NCBI GenBank assembly: GCA_034408745.1
Contig: JAWXCM010000388.1
Span: forward strand, 1-7,911
Direction: 5' to 3'
Source: JAWXCM01 sp034408745
GTDB taxonomy: Bacteria; Acidobacteriota; Terriglobia; Bryobacterales; Bryobacteraceae
DNA: 7,911 bases
The translations under genes and the position numbers were made by a program. Under the pieces are notes generated by a model that was given only the letters and a program-made list of their open reading frames with translations, made no database searches and was not told the DNA's origin. Every line of letters begins with the position of its first letter. The stretch's first letter is position 1. Shown here piece by piece: positions 1 to 5,963 of this stretch.

Positions 1-1
1 G

Positions 2-1108
2 ATAGCGCGAGACGAAGACCTGAATCTCGCCACGTTGTACCAGCACTACACCGACAACCTGCTGCAACTTCGTTCGGCGGAATCGATTCCGCCGAACGAG
101 CGGCTGTTCTTTGTGGAGGAACTCGCGTGGGAGATGCAAAACACCAACCGGTTGACGGTGCCGTGGTCGGAGTTCCCTGCCAGAGTGGTGGCCCACTTCG
201 GGTTGAAAGACGATGCAGGAAAGGCGGCCTTCTTCGAACGGGACATCCGCACGCAGTCGTACCTGATACGCGATGACGACGGCAACTACCGGTTTGCGCA
301 CAAGTCTCTCATGGAGTTCTTTGTGGCGCGCCAACTGTCTCGCAGGCTCTCAGCGGGAGAGGCAACAGAGTGCCCGCTGACCGACGCCATCGTCAGCTTC
401 GTACATTATCTGCTTGCTGCAAGCTACCGGTACGAGCAGCGCACCGAGGGAGACATGGTCTGGGTCCCACCTGGGCCATTTGTCTTCGGTTGGGAGAAAC
501 AGTCCAACCTCCGCGTTGCCGTCCTGGAGCAGGGCTGCTGGATGGACCGGTATCCAGTGACCAACGATCAGTTCTGCTCGTTTCTCCTCAAGGAGGGCAA
601 CGGCGAGGAAGGAGGCGAGTGGTGGCTGGATCACGAGAGAAGCCGGATTCAGAAGGCAAACAGTGGATTCGCGGTGAAGAAGGGCTACGGGCGGCATCCG
701 GTTACGGGAGTGAGTTGGTACGGGGCAGTGGCATTCGCTGCATGGGCGAGAAAGCGGCTTCCGACAGAGCAGGAATGGGAGAAGGCGGCTCGGGGCATCG
801 ATGGACGACGTTGGCCCTGGGGAGAGACGTTTGCCTCGGAGCGCTGCAATACCTCTGAGTCCCGAATCCAGGACACAACGGAGGTGGGCATTTACGGCGC
901 GCCCGGCCGCAGTGTATACGGCTGTGAGGACATGGCCGGAAACGTGTTGGAGTGGACGGAGAGCGTATGGTCGTCCGATGACGCTGCGCGTGTGGCGCGG
1001 GGCGGCTCGTGGGGCTACTTCCATGGCTTCGCCGCCTGTGCGTATCGTGACTTCATCGAGCCGCGGTTCCGTATCTACAGCATCGGCTTTCGTTGCGCCA
1101 GGACCTGA
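2..1108 (+). CDS. DGR target protein 1: NACHT-type NTPase C-terminal part fused to FGE-sulfatase/C-type-lectin domain (5' partial)
   Basis: The frame is open to the left edge of the window, so the true start lies upstream and a TTG at 35 should not be taken as the start. The first ~120 residues look like the end of a NACHT/STAND NTPase: a helical segment with ERLFFVEELAWEMQ, then FAHKSLMEFFVARQL, the conserved F-H-x-S-x-x-E-[FY]-F-x-A block that also occurs in target 2. An FGE-sulfatase-like domain starts near base 452 (DMVWVPPGPF) and shows the family landmarks YPVTNDQF, HPVTGVSWYGAVAFAAWA, RLPTEQEWEKAARG, WPWG, CEDMAGNVLEWTES and ARGGSW, ending GFRCART. The last 38 residues are the DGR variable region VR1. 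The NACHT end and FGE domain are joined by only about 30 residues, with none of the long helical linker of target 2. In DGR targets this fold displays variable residues for ligand binding, so sulfatase-activating catalysis is not implied. The Walker motifs would be upstream and are not seen. Confidence 0.88.
   Translation: MARDEDLNLATLYQHYTDNLLQLRSAESIPPNERLFFVEELAWEMQNTNRLTVPWSEFPARVVAHFGLKDDAGKAAFFERDIRTQSYLIRDDDGNYRFAHKSLMEFFVARQLSRRLSAGEATECPLTDAIVSFVHYLLAASYRYEQRTEGDMVWVPPGPFVFGWEKQSNLRVAVLEQGCWMDRYPVTNDQFCSFLLKEGNGEEGGEWWLDHERSRIQKANSGFAVKKGYGRHPVTGVSWYGAVAFAAWARKRLPTEQEWEKAARGIDGRRWPWGETFASERCNTSESRIQDTTEVGIYGAPGRSVYGCEDMAGNVLEWTESVWSSDDAARVARGGSWGYFHGFAACAYRDFIEPRFRIYSIGFRCART
989..1101 (+). 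repeat. DGR variable region VR1
   Basis: This 113-bp segment at the 3' end of target 1 is homologous to the template repeat at 2623-2685. The first 21 bp match TR except for CG in place of AA at its first two bases. The last 42 bp align to TR 2644-2685 with seven mismatches, at 1060, 1065, 1067, 1068, 1074, 1076 and 1080, all opposite adenines in TR. The final ~20 bp, through GCCAG at 1101, are identical in TR, VR1 and VR2 and are the likely initiation-of-mutagenic-homing segment. Beyond them VR continues GACCTGA and TR continues TATATT. The middle 50 bp (1010-1059) have no counterpart in the present TR. Confidence 0.92.
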
Positions 1109-1187
1109 GGCTTTACCCTTTTCCCTTTTACTCTGTTACGCTTTATTCTCTGCGCGGGAGCATGCCCGGCAGCAGAACCGGAGGGTG

Positions 1188-1215
1188 CAGGGCGAAGCCC
1201 TGACGGATTTTTTTT
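1188..1215 (+). terminator. terminator-like hairpin with T8 tract between target 1 and avd
   Basis: CAGGGC (1188-1193) pairs perfectly with GCCCTG (1197-1202) around a GAA loop. A run of eight T follows at 1208-1215 after a 5-base spacer. The stem is short and the spacer weakens the match to a textbook intrinsic terminator. Its place 80 bp after the target 1 stop and just before avd suits either termination of target 1 or attenuation of avd-RT transcription. Confidence 0.5.
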
Positions 1216-1227
1216 CGGGGGTTGCGC

Positions 1228-1572
1228 ATGGCGGTCAAGGAAAATGTTCTGACCAGGACCGATGACTTCATCAAGTGGTTTCTGCCCAAGCTGGAGAAAT
1301 TCCCGCGAAACTATAAATTCCTTTTCGGCGACCGGTTGGTTCAGATCCAGTTGGATCTTCTGGAGCACCTGATTGAGGCTTACTATCGCAAAGAGAAGCT
1401 CCCGGAACTGCGCGCCGCCAACATCGAACTCGAGAAGCTGAGGCATCTGCTGCAGATTTGTACCGAGATGCGATTTCTCAGTCTGGATCAGTTCGAGTAC
1501 GCAACGCGGTCGCTAAACCAGATCGGCTCGATGGTGGGTGGATGGATACGGCAGCAGGAGTCAAAGGCCTGA
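1228..1572 (+). CDS. avd: Avd-like DGR accessory protein
   Basis: This 114-residue, mostly helical protein matches the bacterial Avd pattern closely: DDFIKWFLPKLEKFPRNYKF, then RLVQIQLDLLEHLIEAYY, then LPELRAANIELEKLRHLLQI, then FEYATRSLNQIGSMVGGWIR near the C-terminus. In the family, Avd forms a positively charged pentameric four-helix-bundle barrel that binds the DGR reverse transcriptase and TR RNA and is needed for cDNA synthesis and homing. I chose the ATG at 1228 over an in-frame TTG at 1222 because the family begins close to this point; GGGGG at 1217-1221 can serve as a weak ribosome-binding site. The gene overlaps the RT start by 31 bp, which implies translational coupling. Its length is normal and I see no lesion. 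Confidence 0.93.
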   Translation: MAVKENVLTRTDDFIKWFLPKLEKFPRNYKFLFGDRLVQIQLDLLEHLIEAYYRKEKLPELRAANIELEKLRHLLQICTEMRFLSLDQFEYATRSLNQIGSMVGGWIRQQESKA

Positions 1573-2798
1573 GCACGCTCTGGGATAAGCTGACCAGCTT
1601 CGAGAATCTGTACCAGGCTGCCACTGAGGCTCGCAGTGGGAAGCGCTTCAAGGACGAGGTTGCGCGCTTCCATCATGACGTCGGTGCAAACCTGGTGGCG
1701 CTGCGCGACGAGCTGCTCGGCGGGCACTATCGCCCTGGACCGTACCGTACGTTCACCATCTACGAACCGGCGAAGCGATTCATCAGCGCTGCTCCTTACC
1801 GGGACCGTGTTGTCCATCATGCGCTGTGCCGGACGATTGAGCCGTTGTTCGAACGGTCCTTTATCTTCGATTCGTATGCGAACCGGAAGGGCAAGGGCAC
1901 GCATCGCGCCCTCGACCGGTGCACGGAATACTGCCGTCGATTCGAGTATGTGTTTGAGGGAGACGTGAAGCTCTTCTTTCCGAGCATCGATCACGAGATT
2001 CTGCTTGATCGTCTGGCAAGGCGTATATTCGACAGCAGAGTAATGGCTCTGGCGCGTGCGATTGTGGAGCACAGCAATCCGCAGCCGCCCTCGATTGCCT
2101 ACTTTCCGGGCGACGACCTGTTCACGCCGTTCGACAGGCGCCGCGGCCTTCCGATCGGAAATCTCACCAGTCAGTTTTGGGCGAATGTTTATCTGGATCC
2201 GCTCGACCATCATTTCCGCGATGAACTGGGCGTGCCGGGCTACATCCGGTACGTGGATGATTTTCTGATTTTCTCGAACGACAAGGCATTGCTGACTGCG
2301 TGGCGCGATGAGGCAGAAGCGAAGCTGGCGGGGCTGAGGCTGCGCTTGCATGAGCGCAAGCGGCGGATCTTTCCTGTAGCGGAGGGCATACCGTTTCTCG
2401 GGTTCCGGGTATATGCACAGGACCGCAGGCTGCTGCCGGCATCGGTAACGCGGGCTCGCCGGCGGCTGGTACGGATGGCGGAGGAGTATGAGCGGGGCGA
2501 GAAGTCAATGGATGCGGTGCGACGGTCTGTCTGTGCATGGATCGCGCATGCCTCGCACGGCAATACAACAGGTTTACGGCGCCGTCTGTTTCAGGACGCC
2601 GTATTTCGGGCCGGGGGTCAGCAATGTGGCGCGGGGCGGCTCGACCGCAGAACCGTAACAACAACATCGGCTTTCGTTGCGCCAGTATATTACCAGCTTT
2701 CGCTCTTTTGGGGTGGAGGTGGCGGGAAGGCCGCGCTTCTACGGAAGGCGGCCGTGTGCTTCGGTAATGTCCAGACCGCTGGTCCGGCGCCGGCCTGA
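1542..2798 (+). CDS. DGR reverse transcriptase (C-terminus extended through a deleted template repeat)
   Basis: This is a group II-intron-like RT of the DGR clade, which copies TR RNA into adenine-mutagenised cDNA with Avd. The order of motifs is canonical: LWDKLTSFENLYQAATEARS at the N-terminus, YRTFTIYEPAKR, then SAAPYRDRVVHHALC and FIFDSYANRKGKGTHRALDR. The catalytic Asp is in GDVKLFFPSID (about residue 141), the DGR-specific LPIGNLTSQF sits at residues 203-212 (retroviral and intron RTs have QG...SP), and YVDD at 237-240 supplies the other catalytic aspartates. I start at ATG 1542, preceded by GGTGGG and overlapping avd; an ATG at 1458 would lie deep inside avd. The conserved RT core ends near residue 350 (GLRRRLF, about base 2590). 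After that the frame runs into TR at 2622 and on to a TGA at 2796-2798, giving 418 residues. With a full-length 113-bp TR the same frame would stop at the TAA at 2656-2658. The low-complexity tail (GGGGGK and beyond) is therefore probably an artefact of the TR deletion. Catalytic residues appear intact. Confidence 0.93.
   Translation: MDTAAGVKGLSTLWDKLTSFENLYQAATEARSGKRFKDEVARFHHDVGANLVALRDELLGGHYRPGPYRTFTIYEPAKRFISAAPYRDRVVHHALCRTIEPLFERSFIFDSYANRKGKGTHRALDRCTEYCRRFEYVFEGDVKLFFPSIDHEILLDRLARRIFDSRVMALARAIVEHSNPQPPSIAYFPGDDLFTPFDRRRGLPIGNLTSQFWANVYLDPLDHHFRDELGVPGYIRYVDDFLIFSNDKALLTAWRDEAEAKLAGLRLRLHERKRRIFPVAEGIPFLGFRVYAQDRRLLPASVTRARRRLVRMAEEYERGEKSMDAVRRSVCAWIAHASHGNTTGLRRRLFQDAVFRAGGQQCGAGRLDRRTVTTTSAFVAPVYYQLSLFWGGGGGKAALLRKAAVCFGNVQTAGPAPA
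2623..2685 (+). repeat. DGR template repeat (TR), with a 50-bp internal deletion
   Basis: The sequence has two blocks. Bases 2623-2643 (AATGTGG through GGCTCG) match the 5' ends of VR1 and VR2. Bases 2644-2685 (ACCGCAG, AACCGT, three AAC triplets, then ATCGGC through GCCAG) match their 3' ends. Read in the target frame it gives NVARGGS, then PQNRNNNIGFRCA; the asparagine AAC/AAT codons are the hallmark of DGR templates because A-to-N change at their first two bases gives wide residue choice without stops. Both VRs are 113 bp and TR is 63 bp, so 50 bp between 2643 and 2644 are absent. Mismatches to either VR occur only at TR adenines. TR lies on the same strand as RT, inside the 3' end of its reading frame. 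Confidence 0.9.
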
Positions 2799-2809
2799 CT
2801 GCAGGCCGG
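2790..2809 (+). other. perfect hairpin in the spacer downstream of TR
   Basis: CCGGCCTG (2790-2797) pairs with CAGGCCGG (2802-2809) around the loop ACTG. An alternative outer pairing, GTCCGG (2782-2787) with CCGGAC (2806-2811), is also possible. It overlaps the TGA that ends the extended RT frame. In the Bordetella phage DGR, RNA just downstream of TR is structured and primes cDNA synthesis; this element is in the equivalent place, but that role here is inferred from position only. Confidence 0.45.
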
Positions 2810-2822
2810 ACGAAGATGACTG

Positions 2823-2868
2823 CGCCCGGTTGCGGGCCGGGGTTCCGGCTGGCCGCCGGGCGATTTTT
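2823..2868 (+). terminator. GC-rich stem with T5 tail, terminator-like, just before target 2
   Basis: CGCCCGG (2823-2829) pairs with CCGGGCG (2856-2862), enclosing a further GC-rich region that can fold (GGCC at 2836-2839 with GGCC at 2851-2854, and CCGG pairs around GGTT). ATTTTT follows at 2863-2868. It could end the avd-RT-TR transcript, or protect the 3' end of TR RNA. It lies only 8 bases before the ATG of target 2, so target 2 would then need readthrough or a promoter inside the spacer. Confidence 0.45.
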
Positions 2869-2870
2869 GT

Positions 2871-2875
2871 GAGGG
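2871..2875 (+). promoter_or_regulatory. ribosome-binding site of target 2 with tandem ATG starts
   Basis: GAGGG lies one base before ATG 2877 and four bases before a second in-frame ATG at 2880. The spacing is short for the first ATG, so initiation at 2880 may be preferred; the product differs by one Met only. Confidence 0.4.
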
Positions 2876-2876
2876 A

Positions 2877-5615
2877 ATGATGACGCTGATTTGGGAGAAG
2901 GTCGCCGAAATCCTGGCGGACAAAGTTGTCGGAGCCGCAATAAGCCAGATCACGCGAAAGCGCTGGGACGACGCGTGGCAGGGCGTCTACGACCGCTGGA
3001 GAGTAAGTTTCCAGAGTCCCGAGGGCGGCGAGGAGAAACTCAATGCCGCCTTTGGGGAATTCTTCTCTCGCAAGCCTGTGGTCGAGGAGCTGGAGAAGGT
3101 CGGCCGCGATCAGTACGAACACATCGATCTGGACAGTCTGAGTGATCAGCTTCAGGAAAGCCTGGCATGGGCCGGGCTTCCAAAGCGTGACGGAAACGTT
3201 CGCTCGGAGATTGACCGGTGGTTCCGGGACCTGAAGAAGATGCTCGAAGCGGATCCGGCTTTTCGACGCGAGCATCAGAGTGGTGTTCAGGCGGCGATCC
3301 GTGGCGCGACGAGGCCGGAGGCTCCTGCCGGCCCGGATTCGCTCGCGCGCCAGAAGTATCTCGCGTCGGTGGTTCGCCAGCACCGCCTTATCCGATTCTC
3401 CGGCATGGCAGACGTCAGCGGCCCGCCAGAGGTGGACATAGCCCGTGTGTTCGTGATGCCGCGAGTCCTTTGGGACCGGCCGCGGAACGACAAGCCCGTT
3501 GCGGCGCACCGGTTGATCGCTGCGAAAAAGGCTCCGCGCAGGACAGTGATTCTGGGCGGCCCGGGCAGCGGCAAGACGACGTTGCTGGAGGCGTTCTCTC
3601 TGGGGTTTGCGCAGCCCGAAAAGTTTCCCTGGAGCCGAAAGTTCCCGGCTCTATTGCCAGTCTTCCTGCGCGTCCGGGATCTGGACAGCAGCCTCACGCA
3701 GAACGGCGGAACCATCTGGGACTGCCTCGCTCGCCTTTGCTCACAGCGGATGGGCGAGACGCTTCCCGTCGGATTCTTTGTCAGGGAGATGGAGAGGGGC
3801 GGACTCGCCGTGCTGCTCGACGGCCTGGACGAAGCGGCAACACCAGCGAGGCGTAGTCAGATTGTCGAACTGATTGGCGAGTTCGCGGAGACGCTCTCGG
3901 CGGACAGCCGCCTGATTCTCACCAGCCGGCCGCATGACTACCGCCACCGGTTCGATTCCGAAACCTACCGGCATTACCACCTGCAGCCGTTCGATGATGA
4001 CGAGGTCGTCCGCTTCATTCAGGGATGGCAGGAGATCCACGAACCCGACCGGGAGGCGGCGAGCCAGAAGGGCGACCGCCTCTGGAAGGCGCTCGAGTCG
4101 CGAAAGGAGATCCTGGCGCTGGCTCGGAATGCCCTCTTGCTGACGATGATTGTGCGGGTGCATTTCGGCCTTGGGCAGCTTCCCGACAGCCGCCGGGGAC
4201 TCTATGAGAAATGCGCGGAGACCCTGCTGAAGCACTGGGCCGACGCGAAAGATCTGGGACCCGGACCGATCGAGTACACGCAAAAACACAAGCTGCTGCA
4301 GCGCCTCGCCTGGGAGATGCAGGGCGAGGCGGAGCAATGGTCGGACGACATGCTGCTGCAGATCTCCCGGCCGGATCTGGCGCGGCGTTTCGAACGCATG
4401 CTGAAGGAGGATGGCGAGCCGAACGCGCTTCAGAAGGTGGACAGCGTGATCGACCGGCTCCATGCCCGGGATGCGGTGCTGGTCCAGTACGGGACGGACG
4501 CGCGAGGGCAGGATCAGTTCGGATTCGTACACCGGTCCTTTCAGGAGTACTTTGCGGCCTGCTGGATGGCGCAGGAGCTGGACGCGTCGGAGTTCAGCGA
4601 CTTGCTTGCGGAGAACCGGCCCGGCTGGAGTGAGACGCTTTACCTGGCGGTGGCGTCGCTGCCGGATCGCAGGCGTCGCAAGATTCTGCTGGATTTGCTC
4701 AAGTCCGGCCGTCCGGTTTTCGCGGTGGAGTGTCTTCGCGCCGCTCCGCCGGAACAGCCCTGGCTGGCGCTTCTGGTCCGGTTTCTCTCCCGATATACCT
4801 GGGAAGGGCAGGAATACCTGACCCTGTCTGTCTCCGAGTGCGTGGATGCCTGCGCCGAACGGCCCGAGCTTTGGGACGTGCTTGCAGCCATCTTCGAACG
4901 GGACAAACGCGAGGGCCGGTCACTGGCGGCCGCGGTGGATCTCGCGGCAGAAATGGCGCGACGCGGTGAACACCAGGCCGCCGCACTCCTGGAAGGTTTC
5001 TTCTCCGAAGCCCCGGCAGAGGACGACGATATGGTGCCTGTCGCAGCCGGTTCCTTTCCGTTCGGTGAGGACGGCAGGATGGTGGATGTACCAGCGTTCT
5101 CCATCGGACGCTTCCCGGTAACCAACCAGGAATTCGAACGGATGATCCCGGGATACGGGAGGAACCAGTACAGTGATCAGGACCGGCAACCGGTCGTGAC
5201 TGTGAGCTGGTTCGAGGCCCGTTTGTACTGCCACTGGCGAGGACGCGGATACCGGTTACCGACGGAGTTCGAATGGGAGAAAGCTGCGGGGTGGGATCCC
5301 GAGATGCAGCGGAAGCGCGTTTACCCGTGGGGCGATGCGTTCGATGCTGCACACTGCAATACCAGTGAGAGCGGCCGTGGAAAGGCGAGTGCCGTCGGCA
5401 GCTATCCGGCAGGCCGAAGCGCGTACGGCTGTGAGGACATGGCCGGCAACGTGTGGGAGTGGACGGAGAGCGTATGGTCGGCCGATGAATCTGCGCGTGT
5501 GGCGCGGGGCGGCTCGTGGAACTACTTCCATGACCTCGCCGCCTGTGCGTGTCGTTTCGGCAACGTCCCGCAGTACCGTTACGACAACATCGGCTTTCGT
5601 TGCGCCAGGACCTGA
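2877..5615 (+). CDS. DGR target protein 2: NACHT NTPase with C-terminal FGE-sulfatase/C-type-lectin variable domain
   Basis: The protein has 912 residues and appears complete. Residues 1-~150 are helical, charged and not recognised; this is where an effector or signalling domain would sit. From ~155 (ARQKYLASVVRQHRLIRFSG) the usual NACHT lead-in begins. Walker A is GGPGSGKTT (227-235), Walker B is LLDGLDEA (313-320), and the sensor-like LILTSRP is at ~346-352. A winged-helix/helical NACHT end reaches FGFVHRSFQEYFAA (548-561). Residues ~565-715 are helical, possibly HEAT-like. An FGE-sulfatase-like domain follows from ~717 (DDMVPVAAGSFPF) with FPVTNQEF, PVVTVSWFEARLYCHW, RLPTEFEWEKAAG, YPWGD, CEDMAGNVWEWTES, RVARGGSW and IGFRCART. 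Residues 874-911 are VR2. STAND NTPases commonly oligomerise when a C-terminal sensor binds ligand; here the sensor is the DGR-diversified surface, so a hypervariable receptor is the likely role, with immunity or signalling as inference. The FGE catalytic-cysteine segment is replaced by the variable stretch, so oxidase activity is unlikely. Confidence 0.92.
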   Translation: MMTLIWEKVAEILADKVVGAAISQITRKRWDDAWQGVYDRWRVSFQSPEGGEEKLNAAFGEFFSRKPVVEELEKVGRDQYEHIDLDSLSDQLQESLAWAGLPKRDGNVRSEIDRWFRDLKKMLEADPAFRREHQSGVQAAIRGATRPEAPAGPDSLARQKYLASVVRQHRLIRFSGMADVSGPPEVDIARVFVMPRVLWDRPRNDKPVAAHRLIAAKKAPRRTVILGGPGSGKTTLLEAFSLGFAQPEKFPWSRKFPALLPVFLRVRDLDSSLTQNGGTIWDCLARLCSQRMGETLPVGFFVREMERGGLAVLLDGLDEAATPARRSQIVELIGEFAETLSADSRLILTSRPHDYRHRFDSETYRHYHLQPFDDDEVVRFIQGWQEIHEPDREAASQKGDRLWKALESRKEILALARNALLLTMIVRVHFGLGQLPDSRRGLYEKCAETLLKHWADAKDLGPGPIEYTQKHKLLQRLAWEMQGEAEQWSDDMLLQISRPDLARRFERMLKEDGEPNALQKVDSVIDRLHARDAVLVQYGTDARGQDQFGFVHRSFQEYFAACWMAQELDASEFSDLLAENRPGWSETLYLAVASLPDRRRRKILLDLLKSGRPVFAVECLRAAPPEQPWLALLVRFLSRYTWEGQEYLTLSVSECVDACAERPELWDVLAAIFERDKREGRSLAAAVDLAAEMARRGEHQAAALLEGFFSEAPAEDDDMVPVAAGSFPFGEDGRMVDVPAFSIGRFPVTNQEFERMIPGYGRNQYSDQDRQPVVTVSWFEARLYCHWRGRGYRLPTEFEWEKAAGWDPEMQRKRVYPWGDAFDAAHCNTSESGRGKASAVGSYPAGRSAYGCEDMAGNVWEWTESVWSADESARVARGGSWNYFHDLAACACRFGNVPQYRYDNIGFRCART
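5424..5495 (+). repeat. near-identical tract preceding VR2, shared with 917-988 before VR1
   Basis: Bases 5424-5495 and 917-988 differ at only five of 72 positions by hand comparison (TACGGCTGTGAGGACATGGC onward). The earlier parts of the two FGE-like domains differ in length and sequence. The tract is upstream of the TR-homologous part, so it is not explained by ordinary retrohoming. Confidence 0.7.
5496..5608 (+). repeat. DGR variable region VR2
   Basis: This 113-bp segment ends target 2. It aligns to TR with a matching 5' block (5496-5516) and 3' block (5567-5608). Mismatches in the 3' block are at 5567 (A to C), 5574 (A to T), 5580 (A to T) and 5583 (A to G), all at TR adenines. It differs from VR1 at 18 positions: none in the first 21 bp, 11 in the middle 50 bp that TR now lacks, and 7 in the last 42 bp. 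The encoded surface reads NYFHDLAACACRFGNVPQYR, against GYFHGFAACAYRDFIEPRFR in VR1. The last ~20 bp are invariant and are the likely homing-initiation segment. Confidence 0.92.
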
Positions 5616-5963
5616 TCGGTTACCCTCTTCCCTGTTTTCTTTTTCCCTTTTCTCTCGCAGCACCGCGAGGTCGCTGGCAATGGGTGTTGTGGCGGGCAGT
5701 CCTGCCCGCCACCGGCTTTTCAGCCGGCCGCTCACCAGGTGGAATCCGACAACCACAGCCCGATGGAAACTTCGGAACTACGTCACAGGCGATGTCCGGA
5801 TGCCCGCGCCGGGAACACCGCTCCAGATGACCACCAGCCGCAGGCTTGCCAGCGATCCGGCTCCACGTGAAGGAGACAATCCACGCATCGCGAGAATCTT
5901 GTCGCACTGTAGCTGGCCCTGCGCCGCTCCAGTATGCCTTGAAGATGCCCGGCGATGTGACGT
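5616..5963 (+). other. intergenic region after target 2, no convincing gene
   Basis: A T/C-rich stretch (TTACCCTCTTCCC onward, to about 5654) follows the stop and resembles the sequence just after target 1 (1111-1130), so the shared block between the two targets runs past VR. Two back-to-back hairpins then occupy 5689-5727. From 5728 to 5963 I see no reading frame with protein-like composition on either strand and no second template repeat. Confidence 0.6.
5689..5727 (+). repeat. tandem hairpins downstream of VR2 (REP-like palindrome or DGR cruciform)
   Basis: GTGGCGGGCA (5689-5698) pairs perfectly with TGCCCGCCAC (5703-5712) around GTCC, a 10-bp stem with a 4-base loop. CCGGCT (5712-5717) pairs with AGCCGG (5722-5727) around TTTC directly after it. 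No T tract follows, so an intrinsic terminator is unlikely. Known DGRs often have a short-loop hairpin/cruciform downstream of VR that aids homing, but this one is 80 bp away. A dispersed genomic palindrome is equally possible. Confidence 0.55.

Noticed and set aside
35..37. TTG as the start of target 1
   Set aside because: The frame is open upstream to the window edge and the protein is clearly the C-terminal part of a larger NTPase.
2657..2666. AAC triplets read as a microsatellite
   Set aside because: They are the asparagine codons of the DGR template, explained by alignment to both VRs.
2164..2940. Long minus-strand frame opposite the RT C-terminus and TR
   Set aside because: It is Pro/Arg/Ala-rich with no family resemblance and lies antisense to a well-supported RT; a shadow of GC-rich coding DNA.
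3741..4532. 263-residue minus-strand frame inside target 2
   Set aside because: It is antisense to the NACHT domain with its Walker motifs and shows no recognisable domain.
5689..5712. Intrinsic terminator for target 2
   Set aside because: The stem is strong but no T tract follows.
5620..5907. Minus-strand 95-residue frame after target 2
   Set aside because: It spans the tandem palindromes, is rich in Arg/Cys/Gly and Pro, and has no ribosome-binding site; typical of repeat DNA translated by chance.
5616..5963. A second, full-length TR elsewhere in the window
   Set aside because: I looked for GGCGGCTCG followed by adenine-rich AAC runs on both strands and found none apart from 2623-2685, VR1 and VR2.
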